Origin: BB31 sp964582525
GTDB taxonomy: Bacteria > Pseudomonadota > Gammaproteobacteria > Beggiatoales > Beggiatoaceae
Assembly: GCA_964582525.1 (NCBI GenBank)
Contig: CAZOSP010000006.1
Span: 1 to 62,853, forward strand
Direction of reading: 5' to 3'
DNA length: 62,853 nt
Part shown: in pieces, positions 50,101-59,364 of the stretch
How the letters are laid out: each line of letters begins with the position of its first letter
Numbering within the stretch: position 1 is the first letter of the stretch
The notes under the pieces: generated by a model
What the model was told of the DNA's origin: nothing
Seen by the model: the letters and a program-made list of their open reading frames with translations, nothing else
The model's database searches: none
Program-made: the position numbers and the translations under genes

Positions 50101-52197
50101 TTATTCATGTGTCAACAACAACATCTGATTCTCTTCAGGCTCTTGGTATTTGACCAGTGGTTGCAAGGTATTGAGCAAACCCGCCAGCGTGCCTGCGTAA
50201 TAAATAAATACGCTGCCAGCTAAGGAAAAATGCAGCAAATAGACTCCGGCAATATTGATAATGCCGGGTGCCATGCTATAGAGGAAACTGCTCTGCATGG
50301 TGTCTTCAAATTCATCAGACAGTTGCAAGAGCTTTTCAACCGCATTCAACGTGCCGTCCATTAAAACGATTTGCGCGGTATCCATGGCAGCAGTTGATGC
50401 GCCTTTGAGAGAAATGGAAATGTGCGCAGATTTCAGCGCGATGGCATCGTTAATCCCATCGCCGATAAAGCAGACAAATTTACCCGCTGCGCGCAATTGT
50501 TGAACAATATCCGCCTTATGTTCCGGCAGCGTCTCAGCAAAATAATTTTTAATGCCCAGTTGAATAGCTAGGTTGCGCGTGGGATTTTCATGATCGCCGG
50601 AAATGATAATCATCTCTATACCACGCTGGCGCAGGGCTTGGACCATAGCTGGCACTTCTGGGCGTAGCTGCGGCTGCATTTCCAACACGCCGACCACGCA
50701 ATCATCAATACCGATAAACACCAAAGAATGCCCCAATGCCTCAGCAAAGGATTGAATATCCTCGACATTATTCGGCAGTTTGAGGTTTTCACGCAGCATA
50801 AAGCGGCGGCTACCCAGATAAATCTGCTTGCCATCTAGCTGTACCTTAATGCCATAACCGACTTCGTAAGACGCACCTTCATGCTGCGGCAACACCAAGC
50901 CGCGTTTGTTAGCTGCTTGTAAAATAGCTTGCGCGATGGGATGCGTTTGGCGGTATTCGGCAGCCGCCGCGTAAGCCAGCAAGCTGTTGGCATCATAGCC
51001 GCCACAGACGTGAATATGCGCTAATAGCGGTTGCTCTAAGGTCAGGGTGCCGGTTTTATCAAAAACTACCGTATCCACGGTGCGCAAAGATTCCAGCACC
51101 CGCCCGTCCTTAATCAGCACCCCTTGACGCGACATAATTTGCAGATAATTCAACACGCTCAAAGGACCATAGACAATCATACGATAGCCCAAGCCTGACC
51201 AAAGAATTGACAATGCCGCGACCGGACTCAACAAAAATACCGTGACCGCACTCAAGCCCAGTTCGATGGGCAAATACTGATCAGCGATTTTCTGCCCACG
51301 CGCCATCAATTCATCGGTGTAATGCTGAGTGGTCTGTAAAACCTGCGCGATTTGCGCGGCGACAGTAGACCTGCCCGCCGTTTCCACTAAAATTTTCATG
51401 CGCCCGGAGAGAAGCAAGGTGGCAGCAAACACCTTATCGCCGACACCCTGCTCGACAGCCTCACTTTCCCCCGTCAGCAGATGTTGATCGACATAACCGC
51501 CGCCGGCTTGCACAATGCCATCGACCGGAATGATTTCGCCCGCATTCACAATGACCCGCGTTCCCACCTGAATGTCTTGAAAATCTACTTGAATTTCAAT
51601 GCCGTCTTGTTCTACCCACACTTGGCTAGGATGCTCGGCAAACACATCGAATAATTGCTGCTTAGAAGCGGCTTCCGCGCTTTTGGTGATTTTTGCCAAA
51701 ACAAACATCAGCACCGCACCAATCGCCGCCAAGATCACATACCCCAAAGCGATCATGCCCATGACAATGATCACATTGAGCAAATAAGCACTCAGATAAT
51801 GCCCCTTGCTAAAATCGCGGCGCAGAAAGCCAAAAATATCGCGGTACAGATAGAGTACGCCGACAATGGTAGGAATACGCAGCAGCGGATAAGCGGTACT
51901 CAAAATCGCCATGCCGACCGTTGAAGTACTGAGCAAAATGCCGTTTTGGATAGACTTTCTTTTTTCATCGGCGGCTTTTTTCTTGCTCGGCTCAAGCTGC
52001 ATTTCCAAAGCCTGCCGATCCTCGCTGAATAACGAGCGTTGTAAGTCTCGATAGAGTTTTTTAAGGCTTTTTTTAGCATTTACCGCATGTTTTTGTGAAA
52101 CATCCGCAGCCACCCGCGCCGCCTGCTCAACCGATTGATTTTTCTTTTTCAGCCAGTAGCCAGTCGCGCCACTGATCAAGGCTATTTCAATCAACAT
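50101..52197 (-). CDS. P-type ATPase of heavy-metal type, lacking the canonical CPx motif
   Basis: The 698-residue protein has the P-type phosphorylation motif DKTGTLT, the TGES actuator motif (LLTGESEAVEQG), the HP motif of the P1B nucleotide domain (THPIAQAIL) and the hinge GDGINDAIALKSAHISISL. It has about seven or eight hydrophobic segments and a basic N-terminal region without a CxxC metal-binding domain. In the helix that normally carries CPC/CPH/SPC the sequence reads MIVYGPLSVLNYLQ, with Gly-Pro and no Cys. The transported ion therefore cannot be predicted from the usual rules. It is operonic with the AcuI-like gene. Confidence 0.88.
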   Translation of the reverse strand: MLIEIALISGATGYWLKKKNQSVEQAARVAADVSQKHAVNAKKSLKKLYRDLQRSLFSEDRQALEMQLEPSKKKAADEKRKSIQNGILLSTSTVGMAILSTAYPLLRIPTIVGVLYLYRDIFGFLRRDFSKGHYLSAYLLNVIIVMGMIALGYVILAAIGAVLMFVLAKITKSAEAASKQQLFDVFAEHPSQVWVEQDGIEIQVDFQDIQVGTRVIVNAGEIIPVDGIVQAGGGYVDQHLLTGESEAVEQGVGDKVFAATLLLSGRMKILVETAGRSTVAAQIAQVLQTTQHYTDELMARGQKIADQYLPIELGLSAVTVFLLSPVAALSILWSGLGYRMIVYGPLSVLNYLQIMSRQGVLIKDGRVLESLRTVDTVVFDKTGTLTLEQPLLAHIHVCGGYDANSLLAYAAAAEYRQTHPIAQAILQAANKRGLVLPQHEGASYEVGYGIKVQLDGKQIYLGSRRFMLRENLKLPNNVEDIQSFAEALGHSLVFIGIDDCVVGVLEMQPQLRPEVPAMVQALRQRGIEMIIISGDHENPTRNLAIQLGIKNYFAETLPEHKADIVQQLRAAGKFVCFIGDGINDAIALKSAHISISLKGASTAAMDTAQIVLMDGTLNAVEKLLQLSDEFEDTMQSSFLYSMAPGIINIAGVYLLHFSLAGSVFIYYAGTLAGLLNTLQPLVKYQEPEENQMLLLTHE

Positions 52198-52212
52198 AGC
52201 GTTACCTCTAGT

Positions 52213-52308
52213 GTAGGGCGAATTAAGGCGCGTCTTTTTGCGCCGTATCCGCCAAGACCAAGTAGGGCGAATTAAGGCGCGTCTTTTTGCGCCGTATCCG
52301 CCAAGACC
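52213..52308. repeat. Tandem GTAGGGCGAATTAAGGCGCG repeats
   Basis: Two direct copies (52213-52261 and 52262-52308) of GTAGGGCGAATTAAGGCGCGTCTTTTTGCGCCGTATCCGCCAAGACC, each with a GGCGC-TTTTT-GCGCC hairpin. They differ at about the last bases only. They lie in the 184-base region between clpA and the ATPase gene. Confidence 0.9.
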
Positions 52309-52309
52309 G

Positions 52310-52367
52310 CCAATTGGGGCATGGCGGATACGCTTCGCTTAATCCGCCCTACTGCGCCGTATCCGCC
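52310..52367. repeat. Inverted copy of the 47792-47849 repeat
   Basis: These 58 bases are the exact reverse complement of 47792-47849. The two copies face each other around ridA, rsmA, acuI and the ATPase gene (about 4.5 kb). It abuts the tandem GTAGGGCGAATTAAG repeats and lies 14 bases beyond the clpA stop. Confidence 0.9.
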
Positions 52368-52381
52368 AATCCGCCGTATAA

Positions 52382-54649
52382 TCACGCCAAATCGGTTTCT
52401 AAAGCTTCTTCATCGGCAAACTCAATGACAATCTCGCCGTCTCGCGCATTGACCACCGCATGTCCGCCTTTTTCCAAGCGTCCAAACAACAGCTCCTCTG
52501 CCAGTTGTTTTTTAATTTTTTCCTGAATTAAACGCGCCATCGGACGCGCCCCCATGAGCGGATCATAGCCGTGTTCAGCCAACCACACACGCGCCTCCTC
52601 ACTCACTTCTAAGGAGACATTTTTATCATCCAGTTGCGCCTCTAATTCAATAATGAATTTATCCACAACATGCGCGATGTTTTCTTGCGTGAGCGCTTTG
52701 AACTGCACAATCACATCAAGGCGGTTACGAAATTCGGGGGTAAACATACGCTTGATGACTTCCATGCCATCGCTGCTGTGATCTTGTTGGGTGAAGCCTA
52801 TGGAGGCGCGGCTGAGTTGATCCGCGCCCGCGTTGGTCGTCATCACAATAATGACATTGCGAAAATCGGTTTGTCGTCCGTTGGTGTCGGTCAGTTTGCC
52901 GTGATCCATGACTTGCAATAATAGGTTAAACACGTCGGGATGGGCTTTTTCGATTTCATCCAGCAGCAATACGCAATGCGGGTGTTTGTTGACGGCTTCG
53001 GTGAGCAGCCCACCTTGGTCAAAGCCCACATAGCCGGGCGGCGCACCGATAAGGCGCGAAACCGTGTGGCGTTCCATGTACTCGGACATGTCAAAGCGAA
53101 TCAGTTCGATACCCATGAGTTTAGCGAGTTGGCGCGTGACTTCGGTTTTGCCCACGCCGGTAGGTCCTGAGAACAGGAAAGAGCCGATGGGTTTTTGCCC
53201 ATTGCCTAAACCAGAGCGTGACATTTTGATCGCCGAAGCGAGTGTGCCGATGGCAGCGTCCTGTCCAAACACCACCATTTTTAGATCGCGCTCAAGGGTT
53301 TGCAACACATCCTTGTCAGAACTGGAGACGCTTTTCGGTGGAATGCGGGCAATTTTTGAAACAATGTCTTCTATGTCCGGAACATTGATGACTTTTTTGC
53401 GTTTGGAGGCGGGTTGCAGACGTTGTTTCGCGCCCGCTTCGTCAATCACATCAATGGCTTTGTCGGGCAAATGGCGGTCATTAATGTATTTGTCGGATAA
53501 TTCAGCGGCAGCGCGTAGCGATTGCTTGGCGTATTTGATGTCGTGATGCTCTTCAAAACGCGATTTTAGCCCTTGTAATATTTGGATGGTTTCTTCTACG
53601 CTGGGTTCGGGAACATCAATTTTTTGGAAACGCCGCGAAAGTGCGCGATCTTTCTCGAAAATGCCGCGATATTCTTGATACGTGGTAGAACCAATACATT
53701 TCATATTGCCCGAAGCGAGTGCCGGTTTAATCAAATTTGACGCATCCATAGACCCGCCGGAAGCCGCGCCCGCGCCGATAATAGTATGAATTTCATCAAT
53801 AAATAATATTGAGCCGGGTTCTTTGCTGAGTTGGTTCAAAATGGCTTTGAGGCGTTTTTCAAAGTCGCCGCGATATTTGGTGCCCGCCAGCAGGGATCCC
53901 ATGTCCAGCGCGTAAATTACCGCATCTTGCAGTATATCGGGGACTTTTTTCTCGACAATCAGCTTGGCAAGTCCTTCGGCAATGGCGGTTTTACCTACAC
54001 CCGCTTCGCCCACGTAGAGCGGATTATTTTTGCGGCGGCGACACAGCACTTGCAAAGTGCGCTCAATTTCGGCTTGGCGACCAATCAGCGGATCGATTTT
54101 GCCATTGATGGCTTGTTCATTGAGATTGATGGTGAAGGCTTCTAGCGGATTTTTCGTCGGCGCAGCATCGGCTTGCTCCGGCTGTCCTTCTTGATGGGTG
54201 GTAGCGGCTGCTTCGCTGACTTTAGTAATGCCGTGAGAAATAAAATTCACTATGTCTAAGCGCGTTACCTCTTGCTTATCGAGATAAAAAACGGCTTGTG
54301 ATTCGCGCTCGCCGAAAATAGCTACCAGCACATTGGCACCGGTCACTTCTTTTTTGCCGGAAGACTGCACATGAAACACGGCACGTTGTAGGACGCGCTG
54401 AAAACCGATAGTGGGTTGCGTATCGCGCTCGTCTTTGGCGGCTAATTTGGGTGTGCTTTCATCGAGAAAAACGCTTAAATGTTGACGCAGCAGGTCAAGA
54501 TTAACAGCACAGGCTTTTAATACTTGTGTAGCTGAGGCATTATCCAGCAATGCCAACAACAAATGTTCAACTGTCATAAATTCGTGACGTTTTTCACGAG
54601 CTTGTTGAAACGCTACATTAAGCGTGGCTTCGAGTTCTTTACTTAACAT
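52382..54649 (-). CDS. clpA: ATP-dependent Clp protease ATPase subunit ClpA
   Basis: ClpA unfolds proteins for ClpP. The 755-residue protein has an N-terminal double Clp-N repeat (about 1-140), two AAA+ modules with Walker A GEAGVGKTAIAEGL and SGPTGVGKTEVTRQL, Walker B ILFIDEIHTI and LLLDEIEKAHPDVF, and a C-terminal domain. A ClpP-binding IGF-type loop is expected after the second module; I do see SIGFTQQDHSSD, which fits the position of the IGL/IGF loop. It follows clpS on the same strand. Confidence 0.96.
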   Translation of the reverse strand: MLSKELEATLNVAFQQAREKRHEFMTVEHLLLALLDNASATQVLKACAVNLDLLRQHLSVFLDESTPKLAAKDERDTQPTIGFQRVLQRAVFHVQSSGKKEVTGANVLVAIFGERESQAVFYLDKQEVTRLDIVNFISHGITKVSEAAATTHQEGQPEQADAAPTKNPLEAFTINLNEQAINGKIDPLIGRQAEIERTLQVLCRRRKNNPLYVGEAGVGKTAIAEGLAKLIVEKKVPDILQDAVIYALDMGSLLAGTKYRGDFEKRLKAILNQLSKEPGSILFIDEIHTIIGAGAASGGSMDASNLIKPALASGNMKCIGSTTYQEYRGIFEKDRALSRRFQKIDVPEPSVEETIQILQGLKSRFEEHHDIKYAKQSLRAAAELSDKYINDRHLPDKAIDVIDEAGAKQRLQPASKRKKVINVPDIEDIVSKIARIPPKSVSSSDKDVLQTLERDLKMVVFGQDAAIGTLASAIKMSRSGLGNGQKPIGSFLFSGPTGVGKTEVTRQLAKLMGIELIRFDMSEYMERHTVSRLIGAPPGYVGFDQGGLLTEAVNKHPHCVLLLDEIEKAHPDVFNLLLQVMDHGKLTDTNGRQTDFRNVIIVMTTNAGADQLSRASIGFTQQDHSSDGMEVIKRMFTPEFRNRLDVIVQFKALTQENIAHVVDKFIIELEAQLDDKNVSLEVSEEARVWLAEHGYDPLMGARPMARLIQEKIKKQLAEELLFGRLEKGGHAVVNARDGEIVIEFADEEALETDLA

Positions 54650-54670
54650 ACAACTTATCTCCTGCGCGCC

Positions 54671-54994
54671 TTAAGCGGCTTCCATTGTACATAACAAGGG
54701 GTGTTCATTTTCCCTTGAATATTCATTAACTTGCGTTACTTTTGTTTCGGCTATATCGCGGCTATAAGTACCGCAAATGCCTTTCCCTTTGGTATGAATG
54801 TCGAGCATCACATGGACGGCGAGTTCGCGCTGCATATTGAAAAATTTTTCCAGCACATGCACAACGAACTCCATCGGGGTGTAATCATCATTAAGTAACA
54901 CCACTTTATACAGCGGCGGCTGTTTGAGACGCGGCTGGGCTTCTTGTACTGCAATATCATCATCAAAATCTGGATCATCAATTGTGTCAGACAT
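54671..54994 (-). CDS. clpS: ClpA adaptor protein ClpS
   Basis: ClpS delivers N-end-rule substrates to ClpAP. The 107-residue form (ATG at 54994, MSDTID) has the typical flexible acidic N-terminus and the core PPLYKVVLLNDDYTPMEFVV and ELAVHVMLDIHTKGKGICG with the hydrophobic pocket residues. Upstream in-frame ATGs at 55003 and 55084 would lengthen the protein beyond the family's usual size; no ribosome-binding site decides between them. It precedes clpA by 21 bases. Confidence 0.93.
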   Translation of the reverse strand: MSDTIDDPDFDDDIAVQEAQPRLKQPPLYKVVLLNDDYTPMEFVVHVLEKFFNMQRELAVHVMLDIHTKGKGICGTYSRDIAETKVTQVNEYSRENEHPLLCTMEAA

Positions 54995-55120
54995 AGTTAT
55001 CATCAAATCTTTTTTTAGCATGAGTGGTGATTTTACCACTAATGTTAAAATCTGGAAGTCTCGGTTAATTAAAGGCCTGTTCAAAGCTTGCCCGCTAAGA
55101 AAATGACAAAGGAATCAGCC

Positions 55121-55870
55121 ATGAACCTATCGATTAAAGCAATCCTGCACTGTTTATTCATTCAAGTTTTACTACTGTACCGCCTCGCCTACGCCGAGCC
55201 TTTACAAGAAGCCATGCAGACACAGCTTGACATTCACCATAACGCAGCGGCGGCGCAGCAGCAAATTGAGCAGTTAGACGACGAGCGGCTGCGTATGCTA
55301 CGAGAGTATCAGCATATCATGCGGCGCAGCGCACAGTTGCAAGCGCACAACCATAAGTTGCAACAACTGATTGATAAACAGCAAGCTGAGCAAGTGCGTT
55401 TGCAAAGTCAACGGGATGATTTAGACAGCACGCGCACCGAGCTGGCACCTTTGTTGGAACACATGTTTAGCGTATTAGATCATTTTGTGCAATTAGATTT
55501 GCCGTTTTTGCGCCAAGAACGCCAGCAGCGTTTGCAAGCTTTGCGCGAAGCTTTGGACGCGCCCGATACCAGTCTTGCGGATAAATATCAGCATCTTTGG
55601 CAGGCTTATCAGGTGGAAATGGGTTACGGATATGGATTAGAAACTTATACTAACGCGCTTGATGACGGCACGCAGGTGAATTTTTTGCGACTAGGGCGTT
55701 TGGCTTTGTATTATTTAAGTTTGGATGGCAGGCAAGCAGCATTGTGGAATGTGCAAAAGCAGGAGTGGCAATCATTGCCCATGCAGTACCATCCCGAATT
55801 AAAAACCGCCATGCGTATTGCCAAAGGACAAGCCACGCCGCGTTTGTTGAATTTGCCGTTGGCGCGCTAA
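55121..55870 (+). CDS. DUF3450 family periplasmic coiled-coil protein
   Basis: The 249-residue protein has a signal peptide (about 1-25, ending AYA), a long helical coiled coil (about 30-115), then a globular end with VEMGYGYGLETYT and FLRLGRLALYYLSLDG. This matches DUF3450, a family usually encoded with MotA/TolQ-ExbB-TonB genes that power outer-membrane transport. Those partners are not adjacent here: the next 540 bases have no gene. I chose ATG 55121, with AAAGGA ahead; an upstream ATG would extend before the signal peptide. Confidence 0.85.
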   Translation: MNLSIKAILHCLFIQVLLLYRLAYAEPLQEAMQTQLDIHHNAAAAQQQIEQLDDERLRMLREYQHIMRRSAQLQAHNHKLQQLIDKQQAEQVRLQSQRDDLDSTRTELAPLLEHMFSVLDHFVQLDLPFLRQERQQRLQALREALDAPDTSLADKYQHLWQAYQVEMGYGYGLETYTNALDDGTQVNFLRLGRLALYYLSLDGRQAALWNVQKQEWQSLPMQYHPELKTAMRIAKGQATPRLLNLPLAR

Positions 55871-55875
55871 TGCGC

Positions 55876-56024
55876 TGGGAGCGGCTGACTGCCCAGTCAG
55901 CCGTTTCCTGTCAGGTTTAGCGGGTGTATCTGAACGGTTGCGCGGGCGGCGTTTATCGCGCTCACCGGCTCCCGCAGGTTCATACTCCCCAAGATCGGCA
56001 GTCCTTGCAAGGACTGCCAATCTT
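55876..56024. repeat. TGGGAG-headed hairpins in the DUF3450-DUF1451 interval
   Basis: TGGGAG (55876-55881) is followed by GGCTGACTGCCCAGTCAGCC (55883-55902). Further on, an 11-bp perfect palindrome GGCAGTCCTTGCAAGGACTGCC (about 55996-56017) is flanked by AAGAT and ATCTT and preceded by ACTCCCC. The ends recall the cloverleaf element in opposite orientation. The remainder of the interval, to 56409, is AT-rich and shows no gene; TTGAGA with TATAAC near 56355 is too widely spaced to call a promoter. Confidence 0.6.
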
Positions 56025-56409
56025 GTTCTTGTTGGGTCTTGTTTAAAACCCCGTGGATCAAAAATCTGCGAAATGTAGAAAAAAATAGGCGATTAGGCTA
56101 AAAAAATGCTAAATATAGTGCCATCATTGTTGATAAATATACTCTTGCGGTGAACTTTTCTAATTTTGGAGTGCTGGATCAGTAGCTTGGCAGGATTCCC
56201 CCTGAATCGAAAATCCGAAAACGTGACCGTGCAAAGTATAGATTATACCCATACCGCCAGAAACTGTATTTTTTGCTTTATCAAGTTTACTGCAAATACT
56301 TGAATTTTAAGTGCTTAATTAAAATTCTTGAGAGCAGTTTCAGGCGGGCGCAGTATAACTGGGGTAAAGAGTATTCAGAACCCTCTCTATAAAAAACAGG
56401 AGAACAATA

Positions 56410-56982
56410 ATGGCAGAGCAATTCAGCGACAAACTAGAGAAAAATCTGGAGCAGGCGTATCACAAGATGATGACGCGGGTACAAGAGACTTTGCAGCACG
56501 CTCAACAGGACACGTTGCCGAACCTTAAAGCCCATATTGATGCGGCGGTGGATAAGGCGATTGAGTTAGAGGAACTCGGTGAGGAGGAGGCGCGTAAACT
56601 GGGGGCTTATTTACAGCGCGATGTGCAGGACGCGGCGCAGTTTTTGGTGGAAACCGGACAGGATTTGCGGGCTTGGATGCGCTTTGATTTGGATTTGATT
56701 GAGGAGCGTTTGTTAGAGGTATTTAAGGGGATGGTGGATCATACCCGCGAGGAATTGACGCGCTTGGAAATGGAGGCGCGGGCGAATACGCTGTGGCAGG
56801 CGGGCGAAACCACTGGACCGGGTGCCTTGCGCTGCGATAACTGCGGAAAGGTACAGCATTTCCGCAGTCCTACGCTGTTGCAGGATTGTCCGCGTTGTCA
56901 TTGCAGTGAGTTTACGCGGGTTTGGGATGATGTGCGGGATGCCAGTAATGATGCAGAACAATCCCTACAATCAGACACATAA
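56410..56982 (+). CDS. DUF1451 (YbeL-like) zinc-ribbon protein
   Basis: The 190-residue cytosolic protein is helical and coiled-coil-like to about residue 130 and then has a zinc ribbon CDNCGK about 15 residues before CPRCHC, ending SEFTRVWD. This is the DUF1451 pattern, as in E. coli YbeL. The function is not established. A CAGGAG ribosome-binding site precedes the ATG. Its last 71 bases overlap the 3' end of the convergent lnt gene; both C-termini look conserved. Confidence 0.85.
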   Translation: MAEQFSDKLEKNLEQAYHKMMTRVQETLQHAQQDTLPNLKAHIDAAVDKAIELEELGEEEARKLGAYLQRDVQDAAQFLVETGQDLRAWMRFDLDLIEERLLEVFKGMVDHTREELTRLEMEARANTLWQAGETTGPGALRCDNCGKVQHFRSPTLLQDCPRCHCSEFTRVWDDVRDASNDAEQSLQSDT

Positions 56983-58477
56983 ACATGATGAATAATAAGG
57001 GAATGTTGCCGGATAAGCTGTAGGGCGTGCCGCCATCAAAGGGCATGACTTGAGCGCGTACTACGCCTTCTTCAAATTGCGGCACTTGTGCAACAATGTT
57101 GCCGCGATCATCAATAATTGCTGACACGCCGGTGTTAGTGGCGCGCAGTAAATAACGCCCGGATTCTAACGCTCGCATCCGTGCAATTTGTAAGTGCTGA
57201 TGCGGCGCGATGGAGTTGCCAAACCAGCCGTCGTTGCTGACATTGACTAATAGTGTTGCGTTTGGTAGGGCTTGGCGCATTTCATCGGGAAAGGTATCTT
57301 CGTAGCAAATCGATACGCCTATGCTATGACGCGCTACTTTGATGAGCGGTTGCTCGGCACTGCCGGCAGTAAAATCCGACATGGGAATGTGGATGAATGC
57401 TAACGCGCTTTTAAGGAGGCTGCGAAACGGCATGTATTCGCCAAAAGGCACGAGATGGCGTTTGTGGTAAAAACTGGAGGTGTCTCCGCTTAAGCCTAGT
57501 ACGGCGTTGTAATAGTTGCCGGTTTGGGGGTCTTGCACGGGTACGCCGATGAGATAAGCCGTATCGTTTTCTTTAGCCTGCCGTCCTAGTGCTTCAAATA
57601 GTGGCATGGCTTCGTGGAAAAATACCGGAACGGCGGTTTCGGGCCAGATGATTAAATCTGCGTCCTGATGCTCTAGGCTGAGTTTCTGATAGGTGTCTAA
57701 AATTGACTGAGTATAGAGCGGATCAAATTTAATCTCAGGTACGCTATTGCCTTGAATGAGGGCGACATCTAGAGGATTTTCTAGCGAGCGCGTCCAGCTT
57801 ACTTGGGTTAGCAAGCCGCCTAAGCCCCAGATGAGTAGCAAAACCGGTAAGGCGGGCAGGGCGCGACGACCGCCGAGCAGGGCGTAAACCAATAGGCTGG
57901 CAGAAAAAGTAACCGCCCAAGAGACGCCATAAACGCCTAAAAGCGGCGCGAGTCCGGCTAAGGGTGCGTCGAGTTGGCTGTAACCTAATGAGAGCCAAGG
58001 GAAACCGCTTAAGAACCAACTGCGAAACCACTCTAGCAATGTCCAAGCGGCGGGCAGGGCGGCGAGCAGGCGTACTTTGTTGCAGACTGGGAACACTTTG
58101 AGGATAAACCAGCCTAAAAATGCGGGATAGAGTGCCATGAGCATGACAAATAGCGCGTTGAGAATGATTGCGCCGGTCAAGTTAATACCGCCAAATTGCG
58201 CGAGGCTGATGTGTAGCCAATATACGCCAAAGCCGAACATGCCTAGCCCAAACAGCCAGCCGCGCCACAAGGCGCGTAAGGGTGAGCAAGATTTCCATAA
58301 TAAAAACAGCAGGGTAATGGAAATAATGGCGAGCGGAAAAAGGTGAAAAGGGGCAAAGGCTAACACCAATAAACTGCCGGCAATAAAGGCGAATAGATCG
58401 CCCACCCAAGGGTAACATTCCAAAAAACGAAACGTGCTATCGAGAGATCGCGTTCTTAGACTTCTTTTTATACTCAT
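56912..58477 (-). CDS. lnt: Apolipoprotein N-acyltransferase
   Basis: Lnt adds the third acyl chain to lipoproteins at the periplasmic side of the inner membrane. The 521-residue protein has about six N-terminal membrane helices, a nitrilase-like periplasmic domain with the catalytic triad visible as Glu (WPETAVPVF), Lys (following the VPFGEYMPF segment region) and Cys (SICYEDTFPDE), and a last helix. It overlaps corC by four bases (ATGA) and DUF1451 by 71 bases. Confidence 0.95.
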   Translation of the reverse strand: MSIKRSLRTRSLDSTFRFLECYPWVGDLFAFIAGSLLVLAFAPFHLFPLAIISITLLFLLWKSCSPLRALWRGWLFGLGMFGFGVYWLHISLAQFGGINLTGAIILNALFVMLMALYPAFLGWFILKVFPVCNKVRLLAALPAAWTLLEWFRSWFLSGFPWLSLGYSQLDAPLAGLAPLLGVYGVSWAVTFSASLLVYALLGGRRALPALPVLLLIWGLGGLLTQVSWTRSLENPLDVALIQGNSVPEIKFDPLYTQSILDTYQKLSLEHQDADLIIWPETAVPVFFHEAMPLFEALGRQAKENDTAYLIGVPVQDPQTGNYYNAVLGLSGDTSSFYHKRHLVPFGEYMPFRSLLKSALAFIHIPMSDFTAGSAEQPLIKVARHSIGVSICYEDTFPDEMRQALPNATLLVNVSNDGWFGNSIAPHQHLQIARMRALESGRYLLRATNTGVSAIIDDRGNIVAQVPQFEEGVVRAQVMPFDGGTPYSLSGNIPLLFIMFMCLIVGIVLHHYWHPAHHPKPA

Positions 58478-59361
58478 AATAGGTCCTGCTTGTCATCCTC
58501 TGTCTCTTCAGTGCTGGCTTGACGTACACGCAGTAAGTGAATACGCCGCTTGGCTGCGCGTAAGACTTTGAAATGAAAACCCGCTAAAACCAGCGTTTCG
58601 CCGCGTTTCGGGACTCGTCCAAAGGCTTTGAGTAGTAACCCACCGATGGTATCAAATTCTTCGTCACTGAAGTCGGTATTGAAATGTCCGTTGAATACCT
58701 CAATCGGCGTTAAGGCACTGAGCGTATAATAGCCCTCGTCGCGGGGCTTGATATATACGGTATCATCTAAATCATGTTCGTCATCTATGTCACCAATAAT
58801 CTCCTCAATGACATCTTCAATAGTGACTAAACCGGCTACGCCGCTGTATTCATCCACCACGATAGCCATGTGATTACGGCTGGTGCGAAATTCCCGCAAT
58901 AAAATGTGTAAGCGTTTGCTTTCAGGGATAAAAACAGCGGGGCGTAACCAATCACGCAAATTAAATTGTTGCGCCCAATTACTGCCTTCAATGTTGCCTT
59001 GAGCATAGCAATGTAGTAAATCTTTTGCCAGCAAAATTCCCTGTACATCATCGCGGTTTTCGCCCACCACCGGAAAGCGCGAATGCCCCGACTGCACAAT
59101 GGTATCCAGAAATTCATCAGGGCGTTCATTGGCATGAATGACCATCATTTGCGCACGCGGAATCATCACGTCACGCACATGGGTTTCTGCCACCTGCATC
59201 GCACCTTCCATGATTTGCAAGGCATCTAGCGTTAGCAAGTCATTTTGCCGCGCCTGCCGTAATAATTGCAGCAATTCCTGTTTGTTTTCAGGTTGCGATG
59301 TCAACCACTTACGGAAACAGCTTAACCAAGCAGGCCAAACCGTAGAATGCGGGGTGTTCAT
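58474..59361 (-). CDS. corC: CorC/HlyC family CBS-domain protein
   Basis: The 295-residue soluble protein has two CBS domains (VRDVMIPRAQMMVI; the second around IVVDEYSGVAGLVTIEDVIEEI) and a CorC/HlyC domain (DVVYI-like strand to about 280). It is placed in divalent cation homeostasis (CorC; YbeX in E. coli), and ybeX is now linked to ribosome maturation. The order ybeY-corC-lnt is the same as in E. coli. Confidence 0.93.
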   Translation of the reverse strand: MNTPHSTVWPAWLSCFRKWLTSQPENKQELLQLLRQARQNDLLTLDALQIMEGAMQVAETHVRDVMIPRAQMMVIHANERPDEFLDTIVQSGHSRFPVVGENRDDVQGILLAKDLLHCYAQGNIEGSNWAQQFNLRDWLRPAVFIPESKRLHILLREFRTSRNHMAIVVDEYSGVAGLVTIEDVIEEIIGDIDDEHDLDDTVYIKPRDEGYYTLSALTPIEVFNGHFNTDFSDEEFDTIGGLLLKAFGRVPKRGETLVLAGFHFKVLRAAKRRIHLLRVRQASTEETEDDKQDLL

Positions 59362-59364
59362 AAA

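Noticed and set aside
52287..52526. A short frame reading through the GTAGGGCGAATTAAG repeats into clpA antisense
   Set aside because: It consists of repeat DNA plus antisense of clpA, with no coding support.
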